In this document: positions 45,913 to 54,256 of the stretch, piece after piece
How positions within the stretch are numbered: position 1 is the stretch's first letter
Layout: each line of letters begins with the position of its first letter
NCBI GenBank assembly: GCA_965262665.1
Contig: CBDHFR010000004.1
Location: forward strand, 3,534,001-3,598,000
Length of the DNA: 64,000 nucleotides
Origin: CBDBND01 sp965262665
GTDB lineage: Bacteria > Pseudomonadota > Alphaproteobacteria > Rhodospirillales > Rhodospirillaceae
Direction of reading: 5' to 3'
Notes under the pieces: model-generated
The model's database searches: none
Told to the model about the DNA's origin: nothing
Seen by the model: the letters and a program-made list of their open reading frames with translations, nothing else
Made by a program: the position numbers and the translations under genes

Positions 45913-46175
45913 GTGACGAAGTCGCGCCGGGTGAACTGGTCTGCGGTGCGGCCCTGGCGTCCGGCACGGAGTTCGGCCTCGAGATGGTTGACCAGGTCGA
46001 CGACGTTGTAGCACCGGCCACGGGCACCCTTTCGGATGCAGGAGCGCGCGATGGCGACGGCGAGATGGGTCTTGCCGGTGCCGGTGCCGCCGACTAGCAC
46101 GATGTTGCGCTTGCCCTCCAGGAAGCCACCTGTGGCGAGTTCCTGGATCAGGGGCTCGTTGACCGGTGAGCCGCA
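45912..46175 (-). mobile_element. IS21-family istB internal fragment
   Basis: Minus strand reads EPLIQELATGGFLEGKRNIV, LVGGTGTGKTHLAVAIARSC (Walker A), IRKGARGRCYNVVDLVNHLE, AELRAGRQGRTADQFTRRDF. This is the ATPase core of IstB, cut at both ends and wedged between an IS481 and an IS630 fragment. Confidence 0.85.
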
Positions 46176-46184
46176 TGTGCGCCG

Positions 46185-46392
46185 CCTTCACCTTGGTCGA
46201 CGCCCTGTTCGCGGCGGCCCGGACCCTGCTGCCGATTCTGGAGGCAGGCAAACTCAAGGCGCTCCTGAGAAAGGCCGCCGCCAGAACCGTCGACGACCTG
46301 TGGGACGCCATCGATGCCTTGACCTCAACAGAATGCGAAAACTACTTCGCCGCCGCCGGATATGATTGGGACTAAATTGAATCTGCTCTAGT
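46185..46392 (+). mobile_element. IS630-family 3' fragment (copy 2)
   Basis: Plus strand: KLKALLRKAAARTVDDLWDA, IDALTSTECENYFAAAGYDW, stop, then the element end ATTGAATCTGCTCTAG closing at 46,392. Nearly identical to the minus-strand copy at 3,409-3,619 apart from a 9-base deletion (DAIAEAIDAF becomes DAIDAL). Confidence 0.85.
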
Positions 46393-46456
46393 TCAGCTAA
46401 CGATACGGGACCGCTCAAAGCGTTCGTCGCCGAGTAAGACCGTATGCGCCCAGTTG

Positions 46457-47632
46457 TTATCCTCGGAGTTTCACCACCTTGCCGCTTTTGCCGGTCAGGA
46501 AATCCGACCATTGCTGCATGAGGGCCCGTCGCTGCTCGAATAGATCGCTTCGAAAATATGCCCCCTCGACACCACCAACGATGTGCGCAAGGGCTGCCTC
46601 GGCAAGTTCCCGTGGTTTACCTGTCTCCGCGCACCAATCTCGGAAGCTCGACCGGAAACCGTGGACGGTCGCTCGGTCTGCTAGACCAGTATCGCGCAGG
46701 ACTTTGGTCAAGGCCATATCGGAGAGTGGATGGCCTGGCCGCGCTGGAGAAGGAAAGATGAAATTGGATTCATCACGCAACGTGTGTGCCTGCTCAAGCA
46801 CAGCAAGTGCAGCCTCCGATATTGGGACGCGGTGCTCAGCACCGGCTTTCATGCGAGAAGCCGGAACGCTCCAAGTCTTCGCCTCAAAGTTGATTTCGTC
46901 CCATGTTGTGCAGCGTGCTTCACCCGATCTTGATGCCGTCACTACTGTAAACCGCAAGCATAGTTTTGCGGCCATGGATGCACGCGATGCCTCCACCGTG
47001 GCGAGTGCGTAGGAAACCTCGCCATAGGGCAACGCGCGAAGGTGCTGTTTGAAAGCTGGTTGTGCTGGCAACGCTCCATTAATCGCTTCTCCGGCCACAT
47101 TGTGCTCGATAAAGCCGTGCGCCTGCGACCAGGCGAGTATCGCTCGGATACGTTGCCGAATCTTGCGGGCGGTTTCAGGCTTCTCAGTCCATATCGGCGT
47201 CAGCACGCGTAACACTTCTTCCCGCCCGACCTGGTTGACCCGCATTTTGCCAAGAACCCGAAAGGCGTGCCGTTCCAATTGCTGCATCCAGTTCTTTTCG
47301 ACTTTGGCGTTGCGCCACCGCGGACGGTTTGCCTCGAAGGTCCGTTCTGCTGCTTCACGGAATGTCGGCGCCAGGTTCTTTCGCTTTTCGGCTAGCGGGT
47401 CACCACCAGCCCGAGCGAGTTTTCTATTCTCAAATGCCTTATCCCTGGCCTCGGCCAATCCCACCACTGGGAAACCACCTAGACCGATATCACGTCGCTT
47501 TCCATCAATTGTCAGCCGTTGAACCCAGGATTTTGAGCCACGGGGCGCGACGTACAAGTAAAGCGTAGCGCCGTCACTATGTAGCCCCAACTTGGACAGC
47601 GATTTGATTTTGGCGACAGTAAGTTTTCCCAT
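46457..47632 (-). CDS. P4-type tyrosine integrase (DUF4102 arm-binding domain)
   Basis: 391 residues, intact. N-terminal arm-binding domain (TVAKIKSLSKLGLHSDGATL, RDIGLGGFPVVGLAEARDKA), core-binding region about 95-200, catalytic domain with Arg in VVTASRSGEARCTTWDE, HxxR in TVHGFRSSFRDWC, and IVGGVEGAYFRSD with the Tyr. Integrases of this type use the 3' end of tRNA genes; a tRNA-Leu 3' fragment lies 137 bases upstream of its start. It is probably the integrase of the 33-47.6 kb island or of its right part. Confidence 0.92.
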   Translation of the reverse strand: MGKLTVAKIKSLSKLGLHSDGATLYLYVAPRGSKSWVQRLTIDGKRRDIGLGGFPVVGLAEARDKAFENRKLARAGGDPLAEKRKNLAPTFREAAERTFEANRPRWRNAKVEKNWMQQLERHAFRVLGKMRVNQVGREEVLRVLTPIWTEKPETARKIRQRIRAILAWSQAHGFIEHNVAGEAINGALPAQPAFKQHLRALPYGEVSYALATVEASRASMAAKLCLRFTVVTASRSGEARCTTWDEINFEAKTWSVPASRMKAGAEHRVPISEAALAVLEQAHTLRDESNFIFPSPARPGHPLSDMALTKVLRDTGLADRATVHGFRSSFRDWCAETGKPRELAEAALAHIVGGVEGAYFRSDLFEQRRALMQQWSDFLTGKSGKVVKLRG

Positions 47633-47768
47633 TTATTTCCCACGTTATTTCCAACGTAAGATCTAGGAATATATGGGAATCGAACAGAACATCCAAGAAA
47701 GAAATCTGGAAGAATCCGGCATTACCTTACGTTATTGGGAAAGAATTAGAATAGATCGGAATTGAGTA

Positions 47769-47824
47769 TGGTGCCCTCCACCGGACTCGAACCGGCACGC
47801 CCTTTCGGACAACGGATTTTAAGC
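47769..47824 (-). other. 3' fragment of tRNA-Leu(UAA): attachment-site remnant
   Basis: On the minus strand: anticodon loop (CTTAAAA), a variable arm (CCGTTGTCCGAAAGGGCG), T arm GCCGGTTCGAGTCCGGT, acceptor 3' strand GGAGGGC and CCA, 56 bases. The 5' half (acceptor, D arm) is absent: beyond 47,824 the sequence becomes unrelated AT-rich DNA. It is therefore not a tRNA gene but an att repeat left by integration into tRNA-Leu. Confidence 0.8.
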
Positions 47825-48349
47825 AAAACATACATTTTCTAATACACTGTTTTTAAACACTTTTCACGGCCTATTTAGGAGTTTGCACGATCTTTGTTTT
47901 GATCAGCATATGGGCCATCCCCTTACCCTTGAATTTTTCCAAACCTGACAATCGTTCCACAAAACGGCCTTATAAAAATGGTCCAGTGATGGAATTCTGA
48001 AAAAAGTACCGCCGTTTATTTGACAAATCTTAGATCCATGATACCCTTTTATTAGAGTATAGATATAAATACATACTTAAATAGTACTGATATAAAAATC
48101 ATTTCATTGCTCTAACGCAACTTTTCCCAAGAATATAAATAATATCTTCATTTTATACTTGACCTCTTCAAAACTCTATGGTATTGTTAGATTGTTACTT
48201 GCATGGTGTGAGTAATGGCAGGCTATTTCGGCCTGTGCAATTTTACTTTCGTGTAAAACGAAACTTATAGTAACTACAGTTTTTAGATAAATGATGTTTT
48301 TACTTCAAATTCATTTCTACACGAAATTTTAGTCAAAAAGGAAAGTATT
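47825..48349. other. AT-rich leader region
   Basis: About 525 bases of very AT-rich DNA right after the att remnant, with no coding frame. It contains AACGAAACTTATAG at 48,258, part of an inverted repeat (TTTCG...CGAAA), related to a hairpin near 63,470. Probably carries the promoter of the gene at 48,350. Confidence 0.45.
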
Positions 48350-49066
48350 ATGAGTAATTCACTGACGGCCAATGAGGTCGTTTCTAAGGAAATTGGTGAA
48401 CTTGTTGCCGAAAGAAAGCAGGTCGACCTTAAGATAGCTAGGGGAAACAAAGCACTTTATGGACTGTTGGGTAAGTGCTTGGACCTGCATCACAAGTGTA
48501 ATACGGATGAAGATTATGCTGACTGTATTGCTCAGCAATACAGTCAGCATAAGACAAAAGTCCAGGCCAACACATCTTTGGCACTTAAGATTTGCAAGCT
48601 TGTGTTTGGTCTAAGAGGCGATCCAAAAAAAGCTTCTGCCTACGCAAAAGTTTTAGGGATAGCGTGTGATGCAGGCGAAACGGGCAAGACACTACCCGGC
48701 TGGATTTCTAAGAAAGGCGGAATCGAAAAAATTCGATTGATGCCAGACGAGGAAGCTCAAAAGCGTCAAAAAGCCAAACTTGAAAAAGCAACAGCTGCGC
48801 TTGGGGATCAATCTGGCTTTGCAGTTATTAAACACCTTCCGTGTAACGCAAAACCCGGTGATGTCGTCCCAATGCTAGGGATTGTTGAATCTGACCTCAC
48901 TGTCAAAGTTGTTCATTTCATTGACAACAAGAAACAGACGTTAGCAGGTAAGCTTGTGTTGTCCCATGAAAGCGTCACGCATGCACCTAGTCCGGTGACG
49001 TCAGGACAATCTGGCGAAAAAACTTCTGTTCAGAAAATTGCTGAATCAGCCAAAGTAGCTGCCTAG
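48350..49066 (+). CDS. Hypothetical phage-like protein
   Basis: 238 residues, not recognised. RBS AAAGGAAAG precedes ATG 48,350. Helical and Lys-rich (KEIGELVAERKQVDLKIARG, DEEAQKRQKAKLEKATAALG), with two Cys clusters (GKCLDLHHKCN, IACDAG), ending in a flexible Ser/Lys tail. Low GC and Lys/Asn codon use as in the rest of this island. Own terminator follows. It may belong with the clamp-loader gene 92 bases on, as an early phage or plasmid function, but this is only context. Confidence 0.6.
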   Translation: MSNSLTANEVVSKEIGELVAERKQVDLKIARGNKALYGLLGKCLDLHHKCNTDEDYADCIAQQYSQHKTKVQANTSLALKICKLVFGLRGDPKKASAYAKVLGIACDAGETGKTLPGWISKKGGIEKIRLMPDEEAQKRQKAKLEKATAALGDQSGFAVIKHLPCNAKPGDVVPMLGIVESDLTVKVVHFIDNKKQTLAGKLVLSHESVTHAPSPVTSGQSGEKTSVQKIAESAKVAA

Positions 49067-49092
49067 CTACATCAGCAAGACGAATGCGGCGA

Positions 49093-49123
49093 AGCGGGCA
49101 AACACACTTGCCCGCTTCTTTCG
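49093..49123 (+). terminator. Rho-independent terminator
   Basis: Perfect 9-bp stem AGCGGGCAA / TTGCCCGCT, loop ACACAC, then TCTTTCGTT. Confidence 0.8.
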
Positions 49124-49158
49124 TTGTAATTCAAAATATTCATTATAAGGAGTAAGAC

Positions 49159-49812
49159 ATGTTCGAAAACAAATACGAACCCAAAGAATTTAGCGACTTT
49201 ATGTTTCCCAATGATCAAGTCGAAACAGAATTTCAAGATGTAGTAGATGAAAAGCGACCTCTCGGTAATCTGCTATTTTACGGACCCTACGGAACAGGGA
49301 AGACATCGCTTGCAAAGCGTCTCCCCTATTTTCTCAGCGAGGATATTAGTAGCTTTGATATTCTCGAAATCAACGCTAGCTCTCAAAATCGATTAACTGA
49401 TGTAAGAAATATCAACGATGGCTTTTTCCACAAGGTCGCATTCAATAGTTACGGTAAGACTTTTGTTATCATCGATGAAATTGATGGTATGAACAAAGAT
49501 GCTCAAATGGCTTGGAGAAACATCATTACCAATTACAACCAGCATGCTTGTTTCTTTATTACTTCAAATGATCTGTCGAAAGTGGATGGTGGAATAAGAT
49601 CAAGATTCCGGCCTATCCCGTTTGAAAAATTTCAACCGGAAAAACGTGTCCCGAGAGTAAGGCAAATTCTGGAAGCTGAGGGTCTCACTGGATTGAACGA
49701 TAACCATTTACTTGATCTGTTGAAAGACTGTGATGATGACAATAGGGAGCTTTTTCGTAAGCTTGAAAACATTGTAGTTGAGTTCAAAAAAGTTAATAAC
49801 TTGGCAGCTTGA
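49159..49812 (+). CDS. Clamp-loader-like AAA+ ATPase (RFC small subunit / T4 gp44 type)
   Basis: 217 residues. EQ/KY-type start ENKYEPKEFSDFMFPNDQVE, Walker A FYGPYGTGKTSLAKRLPYFL, sensor segment LEINASSQNR, Walker B KTFVIIDEIDGMNKDAQMAW, sensor 1 FFITSNDL, Arg finger region IRSRFRPIPFEKF. This is the viral/archaeal RFC-small pattern rather than DnaX. It lacks the C-terminal collar domain (T4 gp44 is about 320 residues), so it may be a minimal or non-canonical loader. RBS AAGGAG. Points to a T4-like phage origin of this island. Confidence 0.82.
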   Translation: MFENKYEPKEFSDFMFPNDQVETEFQDVVDEKRPLGNLLFYGPYGTGKTSLAKRLPYFLSEDISSFDILEINASSQNRLTDVRNINDGFFHKVAFNSYGKTFVIIDEIDGMNKDAQMAWRNIITNYNQHACFFITSNDLSKVDGGIRSRFRPIPFEKFQPEKRVPRVRQILEAEGLTGLNDNHLLDLLKDCDDDNRELFRKLENIVVEFKKVNNLAA

Positions 49813-49828
49813 GTTTCTATCTTTTCGT

Positions 49829-49867
49829 CACGGGGGGTTAGGTCAGGGGTCTACCCCCCCCTTTTTT
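49829..49867 (+). terminator. Rho-independent terminator
   Basis: GGGGGGTTAG ... CTACCCCCCCC with an internal GGTCAGGGGT loop, then TTTTTT. Lies 17 bases after the ATPase stop and also faces the convergent recombinase gene. Confidence 0.7.
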
Positions 49868-49869
49868 AT

Positions 49870-50439
49870 CTAAAGCACTTCTACAGCCGCTTTCATCATA
49901 TCGTCCGTCACGTCTATATAACGTTGAGTCGTGCTCAAGTGTTTATGCCCAACTAAATTCATTATCACTTTCTCTGACACGCCAGCGTGTGCGAGCTTAG
50001 TGATGAACCAACGGCGGCCACTATGAGAGGTTGCCCCGTCAATGCCGGCGAGCGCATATAACTCGGAAAACATCTGACAAAGTGTATTGGCGCTAAACGC
50101 CGAGCGCTTTTGTGTCTTGAGAACTGTTTCGTTTCTGTCAGGAATTTCGTTGAAGTTTGATAGAAAGCTTCGAATCTCTTTCCTGAGCTTTGCGCCAACA
50201 TAAACAGTGCGATATTGGCCGCCCTTCGTTTGAGACTTGTCCAGGCGTATCTCGTCCTTAATGCGACCCTCTTTGTCCAATAACTGACGCCATTTTAGGC
50301 TGGCGATTTCGCCAACTCTCAGCCCAGCATAATAACTGAGTATCATGGCCATGCGGTTCCGCGATGCGTGCTTGCCGTGAACGATTACTGCTAGCACTCT
50401 TTTCATTTCTTCCTTGGTCAGTACTTTTGCTTGTTTCAT
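49870..50439 (-). CDS. Single-domain tyrosine recombinase
   Basis: 189 residues from ATG 50,439 (MKQAKVLTKEEM); an ATG four codons upstream is possible. Only the catalytic domain is present: Arg in YYAGLRVGEIASLKW, Lys in DKSQTKGGQYRTVYV, HxxR in TSHSGRRWFITKLAH, His/Tyr in LVGHKHLSTTQRYIDV. No core-binding domain, a form typical of some phage and integron-associated recombinases. Complete triads, so probably active. Candidate recombinase for the AT-rich island. Confidence 0.85.
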   Translation of the reverse strand: MKQAKVLTKEEMKRVLAVIVHGKHASRNRMAMILSYYAGLRVGEIASLKWRQLLDKEGRIKDEIRLDKSQTKGGQYRTVYVGAKLRKEIRSFLSNFNEIPDRNETVLKTQKRSAFSANTLCQMFSELYALAGIDGATSHSGRRWFITKLAHAGVSEKVIMNLVGHKHLSTTQRYIDVTDDMMKAAVEVL

Positions 50440-50935
50440 CGAAAACCTCACAAATCCTAACTTTTATTACGTTTCGAGTGTGTAGTCTTCTGACTCAAAG
50501 AGCGACCAAAGACTTCAGGTCTGATGAAATCTTTTGGTTGGAAAAGTTACGTCTGTAGTCGACGGATGACTCAAAAGGCCTTAGACGAAAAAATATGCTT
50601 GATCGTCCAATATTGGTGCTAAGTCCTGTGATTCTCAGTGGGGTTCCGTAATCAAGGCCCGGCCGTTAACCTAGACCCAGGAAACGATCTCGCTGTGTTG
50701 TGAAGTTTACTCAACCTCTGAAGGTGCGGACGCATGAGAAACGCGGTTATGAGGAGCAGACTTTCGTTATGAATGAGGGACGAACGGGGAGCAGGTCAGT
50801 GCCGTCCTGAATATTACTGTGAGATATAATTCCCCAAATAAAACACAGACACCCTTTCTAGGGTGATGACGATTTTACCTGCGTAAACTATTAGTTTTAC
50901 AGCATAAATCTTTCGCCTTTTCGACTAAAAAGTTT
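50440..50935. other. Spacer with repeats, no gene
   Basis: Holds GAATGAGGGACGAACGGGGA at 50,771 (repeated with one change at 58,440-58,466) and, at 50,903-50,943, one copy of the ACTAAAA...TTTTTAGTCG hairpin repeat, which overlaps the queE stop. Otherwise nothing recognised. Confidence 0.5.
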
Positions 50936-51610
50936 TTAGACGCCCAGCTGGGTCCCCCAAGTTAAAACGTGCTGCTGTGGCAACAGGATCGCAGCCGTTA
51001 ATTTATCTCGCTTGAGGACTTCATTGGACAGATTATGTAACCGGCACAGTATTTGCTCCTGTGTCAGATTGTCGTCCAGTCCCTGTGGCGTACCAACTGA
51101 CAGGTACAGCTTCATGCTTGGATACTTGGATGAAACCATTTCCGCCCAATCAAGATCGGCATTATCAAAAATTACGATCTTTAGGTTGGCACCGGTGGCT
51201 TCATACTTCTGCAAAACCTCCCAATCTGTCTTGTCACTCATTCCCGAAGACGGTGCTTTTGGGCTAACGACTACTTGTTCAACTCTATTGAGCCAGCCTC
51301 GCCATAAGTATCCCTCTGTCTCTACAGACAGCCTGTAATCACTTAGCGCGTCCACAACACTATCAATGTCGTACATAACTGGATCGCCACCGGTGAGTGT
51401 TATCCAATTGCTGTGTTCGAGCTTCTTGATGCCAGCTGCGATTTCCCCCGCTGTCATACGTGTGGCGTTCTTCTTGACCTCTTCTGGAAGTACAGCAAAC
51501 AAGGAATCACACCACGTGCAACGGTAAGGGCATCCACCAAATCTAATAAAGTGTGTTCTAACGCCTATCATTGGGCCTTCACCTTGTAGAGTGGGGCCGA
51601 ACATCTCCAA
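50936..51610 (-). CDS. queE: 7-carboxy-7-deazaguanine synthase (QueE), 5' end altered by IS6
   Basis: Radical SAM enzyme that makes 7-carboxy-7-deazaguanine for queuosine or for 7-deazaguanine DNA modification. Starts at TTG 51,610 (or ATG two codons later) with EMFGPTLQGEGPMIGVRTHF, cluster motif GGCPYRCTWCDS (CxxxCxxC), ITLTGGDPVMYDIDSVVDAL, SVETEGY, LKIVIFDNADLDW. 224 residues. The normal first few residues before the MF.PTLQGEG block are replaced by an IS6 remnant ending at about 51,620, so expression is doubtful. No queC, queD or queF is visible. On phage-like DNA it may have served genome modification. Confidence 0.82.
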   Translation of the reverse strand: MEMFGPTLQGEGPMIGVRTHFIRFGGCPYRCTWCDSLFAVLPEEVKKNATRMTAGEIAAGIKKLEHSNWITLTGGDPVMYDIDSVVDALSDYRLSVETEGYLWRGWLNRVEQVVVSPKAPSSGMSDKTDWEVLQKYEATGANLKIVIFDNADLDWAEMVSSKYPSMKLYLSVGTPQGLDDNLTQEQILCRLHNLSNEVLKRDKLTAAILLPQQHVLTWGTQLGV

Positions 51611-51611
51611 T

Positions 51612-51947
51612 GATAGGAAACCTATCGTTCATAGCGGACAAACACCTCATCAAAGTGCCAACGCCAGTTCGAATAGGATCCATGACGAACGCGACGCTTT
51701 CGGACCTCGGTTGCAAACAACGGGCCAAAGCGGTTCCACCAGTACCGTACGGTTTCGTAACTGACATCAATGCCCCGTTCTTGGAACAGATCCTCGACCT
51801 GCCTGAGGGAGAGCGGAAATCTAACACACAGCATCACCGCGAGGCGGATGACCCGGGCGAGCTGTTGAAATAACGGAAGGGATTGTGCATGGCTTGAGAC
51901 TAAGGAAGCTTACTTCCTGTCTCAAGCCGATTTACTCTGACAGTGCC
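51612..51947 (-). mobile_element. IS6-family 5' fragment
   Basis: Minus strand: terminal repeat GGCACTGTCAGAGTAAATCG at 51,946-51,927, then MHNPFRYFNSSP, a one-base loss, LAVMLCVRFPLSLRQVEDLF, QERGIDVSYETVRYWWNRFG, GSYSNWRWHFDEVFVRYER and junction with queE. The DDE domain is absent. The same 5' region occurs intact at 53,714. Confidence 0.85.
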
Positions 51948-51960
51948 GAGGGGACAGCAT

Positions 51961-53178
51961 TTATTTGCTTTCTTTAAATTTAGCAGCTTCCTCAAATCCA
52001 CCGGTTGCGTCACCCTCGCTATAAGAGTGTGCTCCAACTCCCGCAAGCTTTCCGCCTTGTACAATCAGATATTCCTCTCGTATTGGCTTATCATCAAACC
52101 AACATTCTAACGTTTCCCGAACGCCTGCGGCATATCGGGCCTGGGCTGCAAGTGAAGTTCCAGATGTATGTGGTGTCATTCCATGGTTTGGCATCGTTCT
52201 CCATGGATGGTCTTTTGGCGGTGGCTGCGGAAACCAAACATCCCCTGCATAACCAGCCAAGTGACCAGTTTCAAGTGCCGTTGCAATTGCACTACGGTCA
52301 CAAACTTTTCCACGAGCCGTATTTACAAGATAAGCGCCACGCTTCATCTTGCTAATCATATCTTCGTCGAAAAGGTGTTCGGTCTCAGGATGAAGTGGAC
52401 AATTGATTGTAACAACGTCACAGACCTTAACCATAGACTCAACGCTGTCATGAACAGTTAAATCAAGTTCCCTTTCTATTTCCGCCGGAAGTCTGTGTCG
52501 ATCATAATAGTGTAAATGTACATCGAAAGGTTTCATGCGTCGTAGTACCGCCAGACCAATCCGGCCTGCTGCAACAGTACCTATATGCATTCCTTCAACG
52601 TCATAAGACCTAGAAACACAATCAGCAATATTCCATCCTCCTTTGAGAACCCAGTTATATGATGGAATATAATTGCGAACGAGGCTCAAGATCATCATTA
52701 CAACATGCTCGGACACACTAATGCTGTTGCAATAAGTAACCTCAGTTACAGTAATATCGTTATCGATTGCTGCTTGTAAATCCACGTGGTCTGAACCGAT
52801 ACCTGCCGTAATAACAAGCCTTAATTTTGGTGATTTGGCAATTCTTTCTGCGGTTACATAAGCTGGCCAAAACGGCTGTGAAATAACAACATCCGCATCT
52901 GGAAGCTCTTTTTCTAACACAGAATCTGGACCATCTTTATCAGATGTGACAACAAGTGTATGACCCCGGTCTTCTATGAACTTTCGCAGGCCTAGTTCAC
53001 CAGAAACACATCCAAGAAGTTCCCCGGGAGTAAAGTCTATTGCCTGTGGTGATGGTATTGTTTGCCCATCAGGATAATTGGATAACTTTGGAATGTCGGC
53101 ACGGGCGTATTCTGGCGGATACCCATTTACAGGATCATCATATAAGACGCATATGACCTTCAGTTTTTCTTTACTCAT
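51961..53178 (-). CDS. fdh: NAD-dependent formate dehydrogenase
   Basis: Oxidises formate to CO2 with NAD; cytosolic D-2-hydroxyacid dehydrogenase fold, 405 residues from ATG 53,178. Landmarks of the metal-free FDH family: YYDRHRLP, ISQPFWPAYVTAERIAKSP, LVITAGIGSDHVDLQAAIDN, NSISVSEHVVMMILSLVRNY, NAD site GTVAAGRIGLAVLRRM, LVNTARGKVCDRSAI, YAGDVWFPQPPPKDHPWR, TPHTSGTSLAAQARYAAG with the catalytic His. Intact. The IS6 fragment lies directly downstream. A solitary FDH may recycle formate; its AT-rich codon use matches the island. Confidence 0.92.
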   Translation of the reverse strand: MSKEKLKVICVLYDDPVNGYPPEYARADIPKLSNYPDGQTIPSPQAIDFTPGELLGCVSGELGLRKFIEDRGHTLVVTSDKDGPDSVLEKELPDADVVISQPFWPAYVTAERIAKSPKLRLVITAGIGSDHVDLQAAIDNDITVTEVTYCNSISVSEHVVMMILSLVRNYIPSYNWVLKGGWNIADCVSRSYDVEGMHIGTVAAGRIGLAVLRRMKPFDVHLHYYDRHRLPAEIERELDLTVHDSVESMVKVCDVVTINCPLHPETEHLFDEDMISKMKRGAYLVNTARGKVCDRSAIATALETGHLAGYAGDVWFPQPPPKDHPWRTMPNHGMTPHTSGTSLAAQARYAAGVRETLECWFDDKPIREEYLIVQGGKLAGVGAHSYSEGDATGGFEEAAKFKESK

Positions 53179-53413
53179 TTTGTATCTGAACCACCCTAAT
53201 CTGACTTACGTTTGGATATGATATATGGGCTCAATTGAAGAAGGCGGCGCATTCCTGCCGAAACGGGATTTCGAAGACCAGATATTCAGCGGGTGAGAAG
53301 ATGCACCACCATGAGCAACCATAAGATGGTTTAGTTTTCCAATCCAGCCTTTCTGGATAAGAAATTGTCACGTTATTGAACGGTGGTGCCGCGAATTGGC
53401 ATAGAACTCAAGC
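53179..53413. other. Spacer, no gene
   Basis: About 235 bases upstream of fdh and next to the IS6 C-terminal fragment. Only short frames; the fdh promoter is presumably here. Confidence 0.35.
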
Positions 53414-53713
53414 TCAAGCGGCAGCGGTGACAGTTTGCCACAGGCTCATAGCGTGGTTGCGAAGCTGGCGTAATGTCTTTCGGGATATCAGATGGCGTTG
53501 GACGTTGAAGGTGTTGTAGACGGTGGCGTGGGTAGAGAGAAACCGCTGCGCTGATCGAGCCGATTTGAAACGCTGCATGCGTCGTTCCCGCTGTCGGACT
53601 GGTAAGTGAGAATTCTCGGCCCGGTTATTCTTCCTGCCACCAAAATCATGGTGCTTGGTCAGGCCCAAGTCCTTCAGAGCAGCACCATAAGATGGCAGTT
53701 TGTCTGTGATGAC
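53414..53713 (-). mobile_element. IS6-family 3' fragment (disrupted by a second IS6)
   Basis: Minus strand: VITDKLPSYGAALKDLGL, KHHDFGGRKNNRAENSHLPV, RQRERRMQRFKSARSAQRFL, TLRQLRNHAMSLWQTVTAAA, stop 53,414. The second catalytic Asp and the Glu (NRAENSH) are present. The 5' part is cut at 53,713, exactly where another IS6 end begins in the opposite orientation. Confidence 0.85.
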
Positions 53714-54019
53714 GGCATTGTCAGACTAAATCGCCTTGAAGCAGGAAGTTAAGGTCTCCTAGCTTTAGGTGATGCAAAACCCCTTCCGTTATTTCAACAG
53801 CTCGCCCGAGGTAATCCGCCTCGCGGTGATGCTGTATGTTAGATTTCCACTGTCCCTGAGACAGGTCGAAGACCTGCTCCACGAACGAGGCATCGACGTC
53901 TCTTACGAAACGGTGCGGTACTGGTGGAATCGCTTTGGCCCGTTGTTTTCTTCGGCGATCCGGAAACGACGCATTCATCATGGATCCTATTCGCTGTGGC
54001 GCTGGCACCTTGATGAAGT
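53714..54019 (+). mobile_element. IS6-family 5' fragment with terminal repeat
   Basis: Terminal repeat GGCATTGTCAGACTAAATCG at 53,714, transposase ATG 53,772: MQNPFRYFNSSPEVIRLAVM, LYVRFPLSLRQVEDLLHERG, IDVSYETVRYWWNRFGPLFS, WRWHLDEV, where similarity ends at the first catalytic Asp (54,019). Inserted in the other IS6 copy. Confidence 0.85.
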
Positions 54020-54256
54020 GACGTTGCTCCCAAAACCCGCTGCCCAGATACGAGAAAAACCATACATTACGGGTTGTGAAGGTGCGGCTATGCCGTGAAT
54101 CAATTGGCGAAGAATGTATTTGGTTTGCCGACGACTAAAAAGTTTTTTGGTTGTAGCGATTCAGACCTGATCTGACAGTTACCGGTTTTGAGACGGCGTC
54201 TGTCAGATCACGTCTGAACCACTACATCTGACAATGCCTTTGCTAGCTCCAACGGA
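54020..54256. repeat. IS6-end-like inverted repeat
   Basis: TGTAGCGATTCAGACCTGAT... (54,150-54,177) is repeated inverted at 54,200-54,228 with three mismatches in 27 bp, and the outer right end reads, inverted, GGCATTGTCAGATGTAGTGG, close to the IS6 termini nearby. Also contains GACTAAAAAGTTTTTTGG (54,132), a partial copy of the island hairpin repeat. No gene. Confidence 0.6.

Noticed and set aside
47769..47824. A functional tRNA-Leu gene
   Set aside because: Only the 3' half from the anticodon loop on is present; the 5' acceptor strand and D arm are missing.
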